A stretch of DNA of 64,000 nucleotides from Myxococcus sp. CA023. GTDB lineage: Bacteria; Myxococcota; Myxococcia; Myxococcales; Myxococcaceae. The notes under the pieces are model-generated. The model searched no databases, was not told the DNA's origin, and was given only the letters and a program-made list of their open reading frames with translations. Shown in pieces: positions 1 to 12,412 of this stretch (position 1 is its first letter; each line of letters opens with the position of its first letter). A program made the position numbers and the translations under genes. The stretch lies in assembly GCF_010998615.1 (NCBI RefSeq), contig NZ_JAAEAH010000034.1:24360-88359 (forward strand). The letters run 5' to 3'.

Positions 1-492
1 GTTGGTTGCGCCTCCAAGCAGAAGCCGTCCTCCGTGACGGACAATCTTCCGGACCAGCACCGGAGCCCCACCGCCACGGCGGCGACGTCAACCCGCAACG
101 CGGATGAGGATGAAGAAGCGGCCCGCCGGGCAATGGGCTCGTTGTCGTCGGACCCGGTGTACTTCGAGCTCGACTCGGCCACGCTGCGGCCCGAGTCGCG
201 CGACATGCTCGCGCAGCTCGCCACGGGCCTGCGGGAACGGCCCCTCACGCGGGTGACGGTGTCGGGCCACACCTGCGAGCTGGGCACCACGGAGTACAAC
301 ATCGCGCTGGGCCACCGCCGCGCGGCCGTGGTGCGCGACTACCTGCGCAACCTGGGCGTGGAGTCCTCGCAGCTCTCCATCGTCTCCTACGGCGAGGAGC
401 GCCCGCTGTCGGACGCGCACACGGAAGATGCGTTCCGCAGGAACCGCCGCGCGGAGTTCACCTTCTCCACGAAGGAGCAGGCCACGCGCTGA
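1..492 (+). CDS. OmpA/Pal-type peptidoglycan-associated lipoprotein (5' end outside window)
   Basis: The reading frame is open from base 1, so the gene starts to the left of the window; 163 codons are visible. The first visible residues are V-G-C-A-S, which look like a lipobox with the acylated cysteine at base 7, so the visible part is nearly the whole mature protein. A Pro/Thr/Ala-rich linker is followed by an OmpA-family domain: YFELDSATLRPESRDML, then TVSGHTCELGTTEYN, and a final NRRAEF of the NRRVE type. The family binds meso-diaminopimelate in peptidoglycan and ties the outer membrane to the wall; Pal also works with TolB. No TolB is seen here, so Pal proper versus another OmpA-domain lipoprotein cannot be decided. 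Confidence 0.85.
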   Translation, partial: VGCASKQKPSSVTDNLPDQHRSPTATAATSTRNADEDEEAARRAMGSLSSDPVYFELDSATLRPESRDMLAQLATGLRERPLTRVTVSGHTCELGTTEYNIALGHRRAAVVRDYLRNLGVESSQLSIVSYGEERPLSDAHTEDAFRRNRRAEFTFSTKEQATR

Positions 493-580
493 GCCACCTG
501 GCGGAAGTCTGTCGGGCCTCCCCGGTACGCTGATCCCGGTATGCGCGCCGGGAACGCCGGGCGCTGGGGAGGGATGGGGA

Positions 581-1324
581 ATGGGAAGCAGAATTCGCCG
601 GCGGCCTGGCTACAAGAGCCGGCCTTCCGTGGCCGCGCTGGCGGAATCATTGGGGTTGCTGCGGTCTCGAGACCTGGAGACACATGGCGCTCCACGCAGC
701 CAGCTCAACCTGCTGTGCAATGTCGGAGCCCTGCGAGAAGTCGCGCCCGGCGTCTGGGCTCGCTCGAGCGCGATGGTGACAGCCGCGGCCATTGCCGTGA
801 AGCGCGTCCCCCGGGGCGTGCTCTGCCTGAAGTCCGCGCTGTGGGTCCACGGCTTGCTGCCTGAATCCCCCACAGAGGTCTGGATGGCCATTGGAGCGCA
901 TGCGCGTAAACCGCGCTGGGACCAGCCACCGCTCCAGGTGGTCCGCTTCTCGGGGTGCGCACAGACCGAGGGCATCGAGCACCGTCTGCTCTGGGGGTTG
1001 CCCATCACCGTCTACGGCGTCGCGAAGACGGTCGCGGACCTGTTCAAGTATCGAAACAAGCTGGGATTCCCCATCGCAGTGCGGGCACTCCACGACTCCC
1101 TCCTCTCAGGGCTCACCACCTCGGATGAGGTTCGACACTTCGCGGAAATCTGCCGCGTCAGGAAGAGTGTCGGCCCCTATCTCGAGGTCCTCGAAGCACG
1201 GCGAGGCCAGGACATCCTGCGCGCGAGGCAGGCCTTCCTCGCGCGCGAGGCTGCACGGGCGAGGTTCCTGGAAGCGCCCCTGCTCCATCAGCTCCCGGGG
1301 CATCCGGAGAGCGAAAGCCGCTGA
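581..1324 (+). CDS. AbiEi-type antitoxin / transcriptional regulator, apparently without toxin partner
   Basis: A 247-residue protein. The ATG at 581 follows GGATGGGGA and precedes the conserved part; the open frame extends further 5' into pal, but that part is not protein-like. The N-terminal 55 residues look like the winged-helix domain of AbiEi antitoxins (SVAALAESLGLLRSRDLE ... GALREVAPGVWAR). The middle has the typical LCLKSALWVHGL, PITVYGVAKTVADLFKYRNKLG and AVRALHDSL blocks. In type IV toxin-antitoxin systems AbiEi represses its operon and antagonises the nucleotidyltransferase AbiEii, normally encoded directly downstream. No such gene follows. The last ~20 codons run into a tandem repeat, so the original C terminus may have been replaced. 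It may act as a free-standing regulator or be decaying. Confidence 0.72.
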   Translation: MGSRIRRRPGYKSRPSVAALAESLGLLRSRDLETHGAPRSQLNLLCNVGALREVAPGVWARSSAMVTAAAIAVKRVPRGVLCLKSALWVHGLLPESPTEVWMAIGAHARKPRWDQPPLQVVRFSGCAQTEGIEHRLLWGLPITVYGVAKTVADLFKYRNKLGFPIAVRALHDSLLSGLTTSDEVRHFAEICRVRKSVGPYLEVLEARRGQDILRARQAFLAREAARARFLEAPLLHQLPGHPESESR

Positions 1325-1573
1325 GCCGACTCCAAGGAGCGCCGAGATCATCAACGGATGAATATCCGCGCGCGGGTACCCGGCCGCGTCCGGGACCGGG
1401 CCATCCGGAGGGGCGCAAGCCGTTGGGCCAGCCGCAAGGAGCGCCGAGCCCAATGGATGGGCGTTTGCGCGCAGGCTCTCTGGCCCCGTCAGGTCTCGGG
1501 CCATCGGGAGGCGCAAGCCGCTGGGCCGGCATCGACGAGCGCCGAACCCAACGGATGGGTGTCCGAACGCAGG
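1301..1573. repeat. three-copy degenerate tandem repeat, 100-bp period, overlapping the 3' end of the AbiEi gene
   Basis: Three similar blocks begin at about 1301, 1401 and 1501. Each starts with CATC(C/G)GGAG, then GCGCAAGCCG(C/T)TGGGCC or a variant, then GAGCGCCGA, then CAA(C/T)GGATGGGTG or a variant, and ends near GCGCGCAGG or CGAACGCAGG. The first block includes the last coding bases and the stop codon of the AbiEi gene. The period of 100 is not a multiple of three, so the array is not a coding repeat. Apart from this array and the 62-bp hairpin at 1629, I see no gene in 1325-1773. Confidence 0.75.
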
Positions 1574-1628
1574 GTGCACGCCCCCGAAGTGGCCTCAGCA
1601 GGTGGGGGTCCGGTCGCGGACACGGAGC

Positions 1629-1690
1629 TCGCTGTTCGGAAATGTCGGGGGTTTTGGCGCGACAAAAGTCCCGACATTTCCGAACAGCGA
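1629..1690. repeat. 62-bp inverted repeat with perfect 21-bp arms
   Basis: Bases 1629-1649 are the exact reverse complement of 1670-1690, separated by 20 bases. The core of the arm is CTGTTCGGAAATGTCGGG. Inside the spacer, TTTT at 1652-1655 can pair with AAAA at 1664-1667, so the transcript could form a nearly continuous stem with an 8-base loop. There is no U-run on either strand, which argues against a simple intrinsic terminator. It lies 83 bp beyond the stop of the hydrolase gene on the minus strand. It could be a REP-type or MITE-like element, or two abutting insertion-sequence ends. Confidence 0.8.
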
Positions 1691-1773
1691 CCTCGCAAGG
1701 TCACTCCGGAGGGGTCCGGTCAGCGCCCCTGAAGGCCGTCGGGGTCGGACATCTCAGCACCCGCCCTTGCGGT

Positions 1774-2640
1774 TCAACGCACGGCCCTGGCAGCCGAACG
1801 GGCCGACTCCAGGCCATCGAGGAACGCGACGATGCGCTGGGCGCATCGCTCCGGCTGTTCCAGCGGGAAGAGGTGCCCCGCGCCGGGAAGCTCCTCCGTC
1901 TGGGGATCATTCAAGGTGAGGCGGGCCCGCTCCAGCGCGTCGCGCGTCAGCGTGCCGGACTCACCGCCGCGAATCACCAGAGACGGGACGTTCACGGTGC
2001 CCAGCTCGCGCCAGACATCCTTCGGAGACGTCTCGAAGACACGCGCCTCCCAGGCCTTGGGGATGGTCAGCCGGAAGCCACCGCTCGGGGCCTCGGTGAG
2101 GCCGTGGGTGATGTAGTCCTGGAAGCACTCCGGGTCGAAGCGCGCGAACAGCGGCTTCTTGCCGTAGCTTCGCGCAGCGTCTTCACGAGCGCCCCACGAC
2201 TCACGCCGCCGCCGCGCCAGACTCGCGGGCGGCACGCGGCTTCGCAGCCCGAGCAGCGTCAAGGCACGGAGCGCCCATTCCCGCGCCCCCGTGAACAACA
2301 CCGGGTCCAACGCAACCACGGCCCGGAAGAGCGCGGGCGCCTTCGCGGAGGCCAGCAGCGTCGCCACGCCGCCCATGCTGTGCCCCACGCCCACGATACC
2401 CTGCACGCCGTGAGCACGCAGGGCGTGAATCAGGTCATCCGCCATGTCATCCCAGGTCCGCATCTCCAACGGGTCGGAGCCCGGCACGAGGCACCGCGTG
2501 CGAAGCGTGAAGACGTGGTAGCGCGGCTTCAGGTGCTCGATGAGTTTGCGGTAGCACCCCGGAGGAAAGCCGTTGGCGTGGGCCAGGTGCAGCACCGGAC
2601 CGGTGCCGCCCCAGTCCTCCATCTGAAGGACGTCGTGCAT
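1774..2640 (-). CDS. alpha/beta-fold hydrolase
   Basis: A 288-residue hydrolase starting at ATG 2640. The oxyanion-hole segment is HLAHANGFPPG near residue 20. The nucleophile elbow is GVGHSMGG near residue 106, a canonical GxSxG. The C-terminal GAGHLFPLEQPE supplies the catalytic histidine, and the acid is probably an Asp/Glu in the VIRGGESGTLTRD region. There is no signal peptide, so it is probably cytoplasmic. The family covers esterases, haloperoxidases and epoxide hydrolases; substrate cannot be read from sequence. It is followed by the 62-bp hairpin at 1629-1690 and lies 153 bp downstream of the mnmC-like gene on the same strand, far enough apart to have its own promoter. Confidence 0.9.
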   Translation of the reverse strand: MHDVLQMEDWGGTGPVLHLAHANGFPPGCYRKLIEHLKPRYHVFTLRTRCLVPGSDPLEMRTWDDMADDLIHALRAHGVQGIVGVGHSMGGVATLLASAKAPALFRAVVALDPVLFTGAREWALRALTLLGLRSRVPPASLARRRRESWGAREDAARSYGKKPLFARFDPECFQDYITHGLTEAPSGGFRLTIPKAWEARVFETSPKDVWRELGTVNVPSLVIRGGESGTLTRDALERARLTLNDPQTEELPGAGHLFPLEQPERCAQRIVAFLDGLESARSAARAVR

Positions 2641-2793
2641 GTCCCGTCGATTACCCCGGACCGCGGCGAATGTCTTCCGTCACTCGGAGCCCGCACGCAG
2701 GGGAGGAAGCAGCACCCGCCCCGGAAACCCGACCCAACGCCGTGCCGAGCCACACATCTTGGCGTGCCGACGGGCACCGTGCGGCCCGGCCCG

Positions 2794-6724
<3,931 letters not shown>

Positions 6725-6748
6725 GAACAGGCACGACGCGGAAACACG

Positions 6749-6795
6749 AATCGCCGCCCGGCCCGGGGATACGCTCCCGGGACGAGGCGGCGATT
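6749..6795. terminator. bidirectional stem-loop between convergent genes
   Basis: AATCGCCGCC (6749-6758) pairs with GGCGGCGATT (6786-6795), and a GC-rich CCCGGGGA/TCCCGGG stem sits inside. It lies between the stop of the ABC-F gene (6724) and the stop of the minus-strand lipoprotein gene (6821). The right arm is followed by TGTCGTTT, a weak U-tract for the plus strand. Position and symmetry suggest it ends both transcripts. Confidence 0.55.
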
Positions 6796-6820
6796 GTCGT
6801 TTCACCCTGCCCTGGAGGGA

Positions 6821-9800
6821 CTACGGGTTCCGGACGCCGAACGAGGAGCCGCCCACGAACCAGTCACCCCGCGTGTCCGAGTCCGTGGCACCGATGCGCT
6901 GCACGGAATAGGACCGGCCCTGGGTGACGAAGGCCTGAGACCAATCCACGGAGACCTCCCATGCAGTCGGGAAGCTCGAATACGTGCACAGCACGCCGTT
7001 GCAGTTCGCCGGCAGCCACAGGGACTCGTCTTGGAGCGCCTGGAGCAGCGCGGGATAGCCCGCGAAGGAATTGCTCGGAACGACGACAGCCAGCGCATCC
7101 TGGGTGACGTCGAATCCGTCCCGGATGCGCAAGGTCCGGTTGCCGGTCCCCACGCCGAGCGTGGTGCCGTGGAAATCCCAGGCGGTGTCATAGTTCCAGA
7201 AGTAGGAGGAGGCGGGGTACTGCGTCTTGCTCAGCGTCTCCGAGCCCGGGGCATCCGCGCCCGGTGTGACGCGGTCCGGGTTGAGGTGGATGACGATGAT
7301 GTCCCCCGACGCGACCTGCACGTCCGGCAGCGTCGCCAAGATGGCGTTTCCATCCAGGAGCGTGGCCCCCATGACGGAGCCGCTCGTCAGGACGGACAGC
7401 TCCACCAGGTCCCGGTTCTGCTGAACATTGGGCGCCACCTCGGACAGACGCAGCCGGGCCGGCACCTGGTAGCCCGGGAAGCTCGTCCAATCGGCCGCGC
7501 TGTCGACGGAGACGCCGCGCCGGTCCCGCACGCTGCTCGCCACCGTCACCGTATACTGCTGCCGCGGCGTCTGGCTGGCGGTGCTGAGCCAGACCTCGCC
7601 GGTACTCAGCACGACCGCATCCACGACGCTCAGCCCTGGGATGGAGAACTGGCTGCCGTTGCGCTGGACAGAGAGCGGGTCGATGGCGCGGGTGAATCGC
7701 AGGATGACCGAATCGTGGTGCATCGCCTGCGCCCCCGTCACCCGAGGCGCCGGGCAGGAGTGGACGGTGGCCTGGCTCTCCGTCCACACGGAGGGCTGGA
7801 TGGTATGAGTCGTCTGTGTCCCGCTCATGAAGACCCAGAGCGGAGACACCACCGTCAGTGAGCACCCCTGCGAGAGCGCCAGGGTGTCGTGGAACGGCTC
7901 CGCGACGCGCAGCCGCAGGGCCGCCGCGCCTGGAGAACTTTCGGGAACGCCCGCCGTCGTGAACGGCGCCTGGACGTGGCCGAGCCCGGCATTGGAGAAG
8001 CCCGGGTTGCCAATGGTGCCGGTGATGGAGATGTACTCGGACTCGTAGGCGGGCGGAGTGCCCGTGGTGACATCCACGCCGCTCACGTCCTGGACCAGGT
8101 CCGACAGCGAGTGGCCCGTGCTGAGCACGGTGTACGCGGAGATGCGGGCGCGTGTCTGGCCATTCACGAGGCTCTTCTCGGAGACGGTGACACGCACCCG
8201 GGCGCCCGCCTGCGGCTCGGGAGTGAACGTGAGCGGGTCCACCTCGACGAAGAGCGCGGGCCCTGCCTGCTCGGCCTGGAGGAAGAAGCCCGCCGCGTCA
8301 TTCACCATGTTGCCCACGGCCGGCTTGACATAGGTGATGCGAGCGCCGCTGATGACCAGGTTCACCGAGCCAGTCGCGGCATTGCGAACCGCCTGGATCT
8401 GCTCCGAGGCGAGCCGGTCCAGGGAGGGCAGCACGTAGACCGCCTGCTTCGCCAGCTCCACGTTGCCCGCGTGGTCCACCGAGGCGAAGCGAAGCGTCGT
8501 GCTGACGGAAATGGAGAAAGGTCCCGCGTACACCGGCGAGCCCGCCTCCGGCGCCGAGCCGTCCAGCGTGTAACGCGTCTCGCGGCACCCCGAGCCGCTG
8601 TCACTGCACGACAGCGTCACGGTGACGGCATCCGTGTACGAGCCGCCTGCGGGCGAGGCCGTCGTCACCGGCGCCACCGTGTCCAGGGTGTACTGTTCGG
8701 ACTTCGCCGGCTCGGCGTTGCCCGCCAGGTCCACGGAGAAGAAGCGCAGCGTGGCGCTGGTGGAGATGGAGATGGCCGCCGTGTAGCGGAGGCTGGAAGT
8801 CGTGGGCGCACTGCCATCCAGCGTGTAGTACGTGGCTGCGCAGCCACTGCCGTCGGCGTTGTCCGTGCAAGCCAGCACCACCGACTGCGTGCTCTGGTAG
8901 GTGCCTCCCGCGGGCGTCGCAGTCGTCGAGGGCGGGGTGCGGTCCTCTGCTGAAGCCTCCCGCGTGTACATCTCCGACACCACGTCAGAGACATTGCCCG
9001 CCCAGTCCACCGCGATGAAGCGCACGCGGGTGGTGGCCGTCAGCACCAGGGGCTCCTGATAGACGGAGGAGTCCAGGGTGGGAATGGCGCCATTGGTGGT
9101 GTAGTGGATGGCGGCGCAGCCGCTGCCCTCACCGTCGTCACACGCCAGCGTCACGGCGCGCGTTCCGGTGAACGCGCCACTCCGTGGGTTCGCGGCCACC
9201 TGGGGCGCCTCCGTGTCCACGACGTAGCGCGCCTGCCGCACCGCCTCGACGTTGCCCACCCGGTCCACGGAAAAGAAGCGCAGCGTGGTGGACGTGGCGA
9301 TGGACAGGGGCGCCGTGTAGCGCGGCGAGGCTTGCGTGGGAACACTGCCATCCAGCGTGTAGTGCGTGGCCGCGCAGCCGCTGCCCGCGCCGTCGTCACA
9401 CGTCAATGCCACGCTCCGGGGGCTGCTGAACGAGCCGCTCGCGGGGTTGGCCACCGTGTTGGGCGGCTCCGTGTCCGCCGAACCCACCAGAGTAAATGTC
9501 GCCGTCCCCGGCGCCTCCGCGTTGCCCGCCGCGTCCACGGAGTAGAAGCGCACCGTGGTGGTGCTCCCCAGCGTGAAGGGCTCGCGATACTGCGTGGAGC
9601 CGGTGCCAGGCGTGGAGCCATCCAGCGTGTAACGCGTCTCGCGGCAACCCGAGCCGCTGTCGCTGCACGACAACGTCACGGTGACGGCATCCGTGTACGA
9701 TCCGCCCCCGGGAGAAACCGTCGTCACCGGCGCCACCGTGTCCAGGGTGTACTGCTCGGACTTCGCCGGCTCGGCGTTGCCCGCCAGGTCCACGGAGAAG

Positions 9801-10909
9801 AAGCGCAGCGTGGCGCTGGAGGAGATGGAGATGGCCGCCGTGTAGCGGAGGCTGGAAGTCGTGGGCGCACTGCCATCCAGCGTGTAGTACGTGGCCGCGC
9901 AGCCACTGCCGTCGGCGTTGTCCGTGCAGGCCAGCACCACCGACTGCGTGCTCCGGTAGGTGCCTCCCGCGGGCGTCGCCGTCGTCGTGGGCGAGGTGCG
10001 GTCCTCCGCTGAAGCCTCCCGCGTGTACAGCTCCGACACCACGTCGGAGACATTGCCCGCCCAGTCCACCGCGATGAAGCGCACGCGGGTGGTGGCCGTC
10101 AGCACCAGGGGCTCCTGATAGACGGGCGAGTCCAATGAGGGAATGGCGTCGTTGGTGGTGTAGTGAATGGCGGCGCAGCCGCTGCCCTCGCCGTCATCAC
10201 ACGTCAGCGTGACGGCACGCGTACCGGTGAACGTGCCACCTCGTGGCACCGCGGCCACCTGGGGCGCCTCCGTGTCCACGACGTAGCGCGCCTGCCGCAC
10301 CGCCTCGACGTTGCCCACCCGGTCCACGGAGAAGAAGCGCAGCGTGGTGGACGTGGCGATGGACAGGGGCGCCGTGTAGCGCGGCGAGGCTTGCGTGGGA
10401 ACGCTGCCATCCAGCGTGTAGTGCGTGGCCGAGCAGCCGCTGCCCGCGCCGTCGTCACACGTCAGCGCCACGCTCCGGGGGCTGCTGAACGAGCCGCTCG
10501 CGGGGTTGGCCACCGTGCTGGGCGGCTCCGTGTCCGCCGAACCCACCAGAGTAAATGTCGCCGTCCCCGGCGCCTCCGCGTTGCCCGCCGCGTCCACGGA
10601 GTAGAAGCGCACCGTGGTGGTGCTCCCCAGCGTGAAGGGCTCGCGATACTGCGTGGAGCCAGTGCCGGGCGTGGAGCCATCCAGCGTGTAGTACGTGGCC
10701 GCGCAGCCACTGCCGCCGCCGTCGTCACAGGCCAGCGTCACCACCACGGAGGTGGTGAAGTCGCCTCCCGCGGGCGTGGCGCGCGTCGTGGGCGGCGTGA
10801 GGTCGGTGGGAGGTGGAGGCTTCGGTTCGCCACCGCCACAGGCAAGGACGAGTTGAGCCGTGAGAAGCACCGCGCCGCAGCGCAGTGGCCAGAAGGGGGT
10901 CTGAGACAT
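6821..10909 (-). CDS. giant lipoprotein with nine chitobiase/beta-hexosaminidase C-terminal-type domains
   Basis: A 1362-residue protein. ATG 10909 follows a GGAG motif and begins a lipoprotein signal peptide with lipobox LVLAC followed by GGGE. A Pro-rich linker leads to nine tandem ~88-residue domains (residues ~40-820) with the pattern P(A/S)GG.(Y/F), VTLxCxDxxGSGCxxxxYTLDGSxP, (L/V)RFxSVDxAGN, the signature of CHB_HEX_C Ig-like domains. The paired cysteines in each unit could form disulfides. Domains 1-4 and 5-8 are near-identical because of a 1.06-kb DNA duplication. The remaining ~540 residues look like an OB-type segment (AGARVRVTVSEKSLVNGQTR), a cell-surface Ig-like part and a lamin-tail-like segment (RLSEVAPNVQQNRDLVEL). 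It is probably exported to the outer surface, binding or adhesion role inferred; no enzyme motif is seen. Confidence 0.85.
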   Translation of the reverse strand: MSQTPFWPLRCGAVLLTAQLVLACGGGEPKPPPPTDLTPPTTRATPAGGDFTTSVVVTLACDDGGGSGCAATYYTLDGSTPGTGSTQYREPFTLGSTTTVRFYSVDAAGNAEAPGTATFTLVGSADTEPPSTVANPASGSFSSPRSVALTCDDGAGSGCSATHYTLDGSVPTQASPRYTAPLSIATSTTLRFFSVDRVGNVEAVRQARYVVDTEAPQVAAVPRGGTFTGTRAVTLTCDDGEGSGCAAIHYTTNDAIPSLDSPVYQEPLVLTATTRVRFIAVDWAGNVSDVVSELYTREASAEDRTSPTTTATPAGGTYRSTQSVVLACTDNADGSGCAATYYTLDGSAPTTSSLRYTAAISISSSATLRFFSVDLAGNAEPAKSEQYTLDTVAPVTTVSPGGGSYTDAVTVTLSCSDSGSGCRETRYTLDGSTPGTGSTQYREPFTLGSTTTVRFYSVDAAGNAEAPGTATFTLVGSADTEPPNTVANPASGSFSSPRSVALTCDDGAGSGCAATHYTLDGSVPTQASPRYTAPLSIATSTTLRFFSVDRVGNVEAVRQARYVVDTEAPQVAANPRSGAFTGTRAVTLACDDGEGSGCAAIHYTTNGAIPTLDSSVYQEPLVLTATTRVRFIAVDWAGNVSDVVSEMYTREASAEDRTPPSTTATPAGGTYQSTQSVVLACTDNADGSGCAATYYTLDGSAPTTSSLRYTAAISISTSATLRFFSVDLAGNAEPAKSEQYTLDTVAPVTTASPAGGSYTDAVTVTLSCSDSGSGCRETRYTLDGSAPEAGSPVYAGPFSISVSTTLRFASVDHAGNVELAKQAVYVLPSLDRLASEQIQAVRNAATGSVNLVISGARITYVKPAVGNMVNDAAGFFLQAEQAGPALFVEVDPLTFTPEPQAGARVRVTVSEKSLVNGQTRARISAYTVLSTGHSLSDLVQDVSGVDVTTGTPPAYESEYISITGTIGNPGFSNAGLGHVQAPFTTAGVPESSPGAAALRLRVAEPFHDTLALSQGCSLTVVSPLWVFMSGTQTTHTIQPSVWTESQATVHSCPAPRVTGAQAMHHDSVILRFTRAIDPLSVQRNGSQFSIPGLSVVDAVVLSTGEVWLSTASQTPRQQYTVTVASSVRDRRGVSVDSAADWTSFPGYQVPARLRLSEVAPNVQQNRDLVELSVLTSGSVMGATLLDGNAILATLPDVQVASGDIIVIHLNPDRVTPGADAPGSETLSKTQYPASSYFWNYDTAWDFHGTTLGVGTGNRTLRIRDGFDVTQDALAVVVPSNSFAGYPALLQALQDESLWLPANCNGVLCTYSSFPTAWEVSVDWSQAFVTQGRSYSVQRIGATDSDTRGDWFVGGSSFGVRNP
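8556..10690. repeat. 1059-bp-offset direct repeat inside the lipoprotein gene
   Basis: Copy A (~8556-9631) and copy B (~9615-10690) are nearly identical at an offset of 1059 bp. Examples are GTGCTCCCCA at 9561 and 10620, and GCTCCTGAT ending at 9060 and 10119. The offset equals 353 codons, so the frame is kept. The copies meet at GAGCCATCCAGCGTGTA, which is present at both outer ends, marking the likely exchange point. Domain 5 is a chimera: its first half matches domain 9 and its second half matches domain 1, as expected from unequal crossing-over. Confidence 0.88.
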
Positions 10910-11214
10910 CGGAACTCCAGGGCGCACGTCGTGCGTGCGCGGGGGCAATCAGGGTGCGGGGGGGGGAATGTCCGAGGGGGACTGCCAGTGGACGACGTCA
11001 GTCACTGTCGTCCATCCAACAAGGCGCGCACGCTCGCACTGGGGGTAGGCGCACCACAAGCCCCCTGCCACGACAACCCTTCACACCGGAATGGCGCCGT
11101 GAGTCAAAAGCCACCAGTCGTCACGCACGAACGCCCCGCTCCCATCCGCGGCAGGTGGCGCGGATGGAAGCCGGGGCGTGTCTGCCCATTCTTCGCTGGG
11201 AAAAGAAAGACGGC
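10910..11214. other. intergenic region with G9 tract and short hairpin upstream of the repeat lipoprotein
   Basis: A 305-bp gap between two minus-strand genes. GCGCAC (10922-10927) and GTGCGC (10935-10940) form a small stem just upstream of the lipoprotein ribosome-binding site. A run of nine G (10958-10966) lies about 50 bp upstream of the start codon. No coding frame is convincing. The gap must hold the promoter of the lipoprotein gene and the end of the YihY transcript, but no clear -35/-10 pair or terminator was found. Confidence 0.45.
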
Positions 11215-12294
11215 CTACCGGGGGGCCGACTTGCGCAGCAGGAACAACCCCAGGCCGATGCCCACGGTCCACTTGAAGGCCGCCGCGAGCGGCGTGTCAC
11301 GCAGCCTGGGTGGAGCAGACGGTGGGTCATCCAGGGGCCGGCCCGTCACCGGGTCCACCACGGGCTGGAAGCCCGGAGCGCCCGGAAGCGACGCGCCTCC
11401 CGCCTCCAGCTCCGTCTTGGTGGCGGTCAGCGCCTTACCCTGCTCCGGGAGTTTCTGGCCCGGCGCCTTTCCGTCCGGGGAGCGGTGCTCGAGGATGGCG
11501 TTGATTTCCGCGCCCAGCAGGATGACCTGCGCGGAGATCCACATCCACAGCAGCATGACGATGACACCACCGATGGCGCCGTAGTTGACGTCGTACCTGC
11601 CGAAGTTGGCCACATACTGGGAGAAGCCCCACGACGCGAACACCCAGATGAGCACGCCCACCACCGAGCCCGGGGTGATGAAACGGAACTTCTGATTCAC
11701 GTCCGGCAGCACGAAATACAGCACCGCCCACAGGAACATCATCATCAGGCCCGCTACCGGGAGCCGCAGCCACATGAGCACGGTGCCCAACCCGCCGGGA
11801 AGCTTGCCAGCGATGACGGGCGTGACGATGACCGCGAACGCAGCGAGGATGGCCACCGCCGCTCCGCCCAGCGTCACCAGCAACGCGATGCCGCGCAGTC
11901 TCCAGATGGGACGCGACTCCGTCACGCCGTAGACCTTGTTGAGCGCCGTCATCAGCGCCACCACGCCCGCGGAGGCCGCCCAGACGGCACCGACACCGCC
12001 CACTGTCAGCAGCCCCACCGGCCGGCTGTTCGCCAGCGCCTCGATGCGCTCGCTCAGGATGGACGTCACTTCCCGGGGCGCCACCCGCGCCAGTTCCTGG
12101 ATGAGCACCTGGGCCTGGGCGGGCTCGATGAGGAGGCCCGCCAGCGACACCAGGAACAGCAGGAATGGGAACAGCGCCAGAATCATCCGGAAGGTGAGCG
12201 CGCCAGCGACGTCCCCCACCTCGTCGCGCGTCCACTCGTCCTTCAGCGCCAGAAAGAACTTCTTCCAGCTCATTCCCTTGCCAGGGAGAACCAT
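11215..12294 (-). CDS. YihY/BrkB family inner-membrane protein
   Basis: A 359-residue polytopic membrane protein starting at ATG 12294, preceded by GAGGAGGCGGA. The N-terminal DVAGALTFRMILALFPFLLFLVSLAGLL fits the ALAYYTLLSLFPLL region of YihY proteins, and MLLWMWISAQVILLGAEINAILEH matches the conserved last membrane segment with the G-A-E-x-N signature. About six membrane helices lie within residues 30-270. The C-terminal ~85 residues are a Pro/Ala-rich cytoplasmic tail ending with one extra hydrophobic stretch (FKWTVGIGLGLFLL). Family members were once annotated as RNase BN or BrkB; no biochemical function is firmly known. It is transcribed divergently from the PEGA-TPR-kinase operon. Confidence 0.9.
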   Translation of the reverse strand: MVLPGKGMSWKKFFLALKDEWTRDEVGDVAGALTFRMILALFPFLLFLVSLAGLLIEPAQAQVLIQELARVAPREVTSILSERIEALANSRPVGLLTVGGVGAVWAASAGVVALMTALNKVYGVTESRPIWRLRGIALLVTLGGAAVAILAAFAVIVTPVIAGKLPGGLGTVLMWLRLPVAGLMMMFLWAVLYFVLPDVNQKFRFITPGSVVGVLIWVFASWGFSQYVANFGRYDVNYGAIGGVIVMLLWMWISAQVILLGAEINAILEHRSPDGKAPGQKLPEQGKALTATKTELEAGGASLPGAPGFQPVVDPVTGRPLDDPPSAPPRLRDTPLAAAFKWTVGIGLGLFLLRKSAPR

Positions 12295-12412
12295 TCCGCC
12301 TCCTCGGAGGTGTTGCGACCGGGGGAACGATGCGCATTCCTCACACCCCAGGCGACCTCCAGCCCCCAGCTTCCCTGCATGCGGCCGAAGGACAGGCGAG
12401 CAGGAAGGCCCT

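Noticed and set aside
1629..1690. Intrinsic terminator reading of the long hairpin
   Set aside because: No U-tract on either strand and arms much longer than usual, so I list it as a repeat instead.
1325..1773. AbiEii toxin gene downstream of the AbiEi gene
   Set aside because: No frame in this stretch has nucleotidyltransferase motifs such as GGT or DxD-type blocks; it is repeat and noncoding sequence.
8556..10690. Possible CRISPR or other short-repeat array
   Set aside because: Repeats are in-frame protein domains of about 265 bp plus a 1.06-kb duplication, not short repeats with unique spacers.
10163..11584. 473-codon plus-strand frame over the lipoprotein and YihY genes
   Set aside because: Shadow frame; the opposite strand encodes a signal peptide, lipobox and domain repeats.
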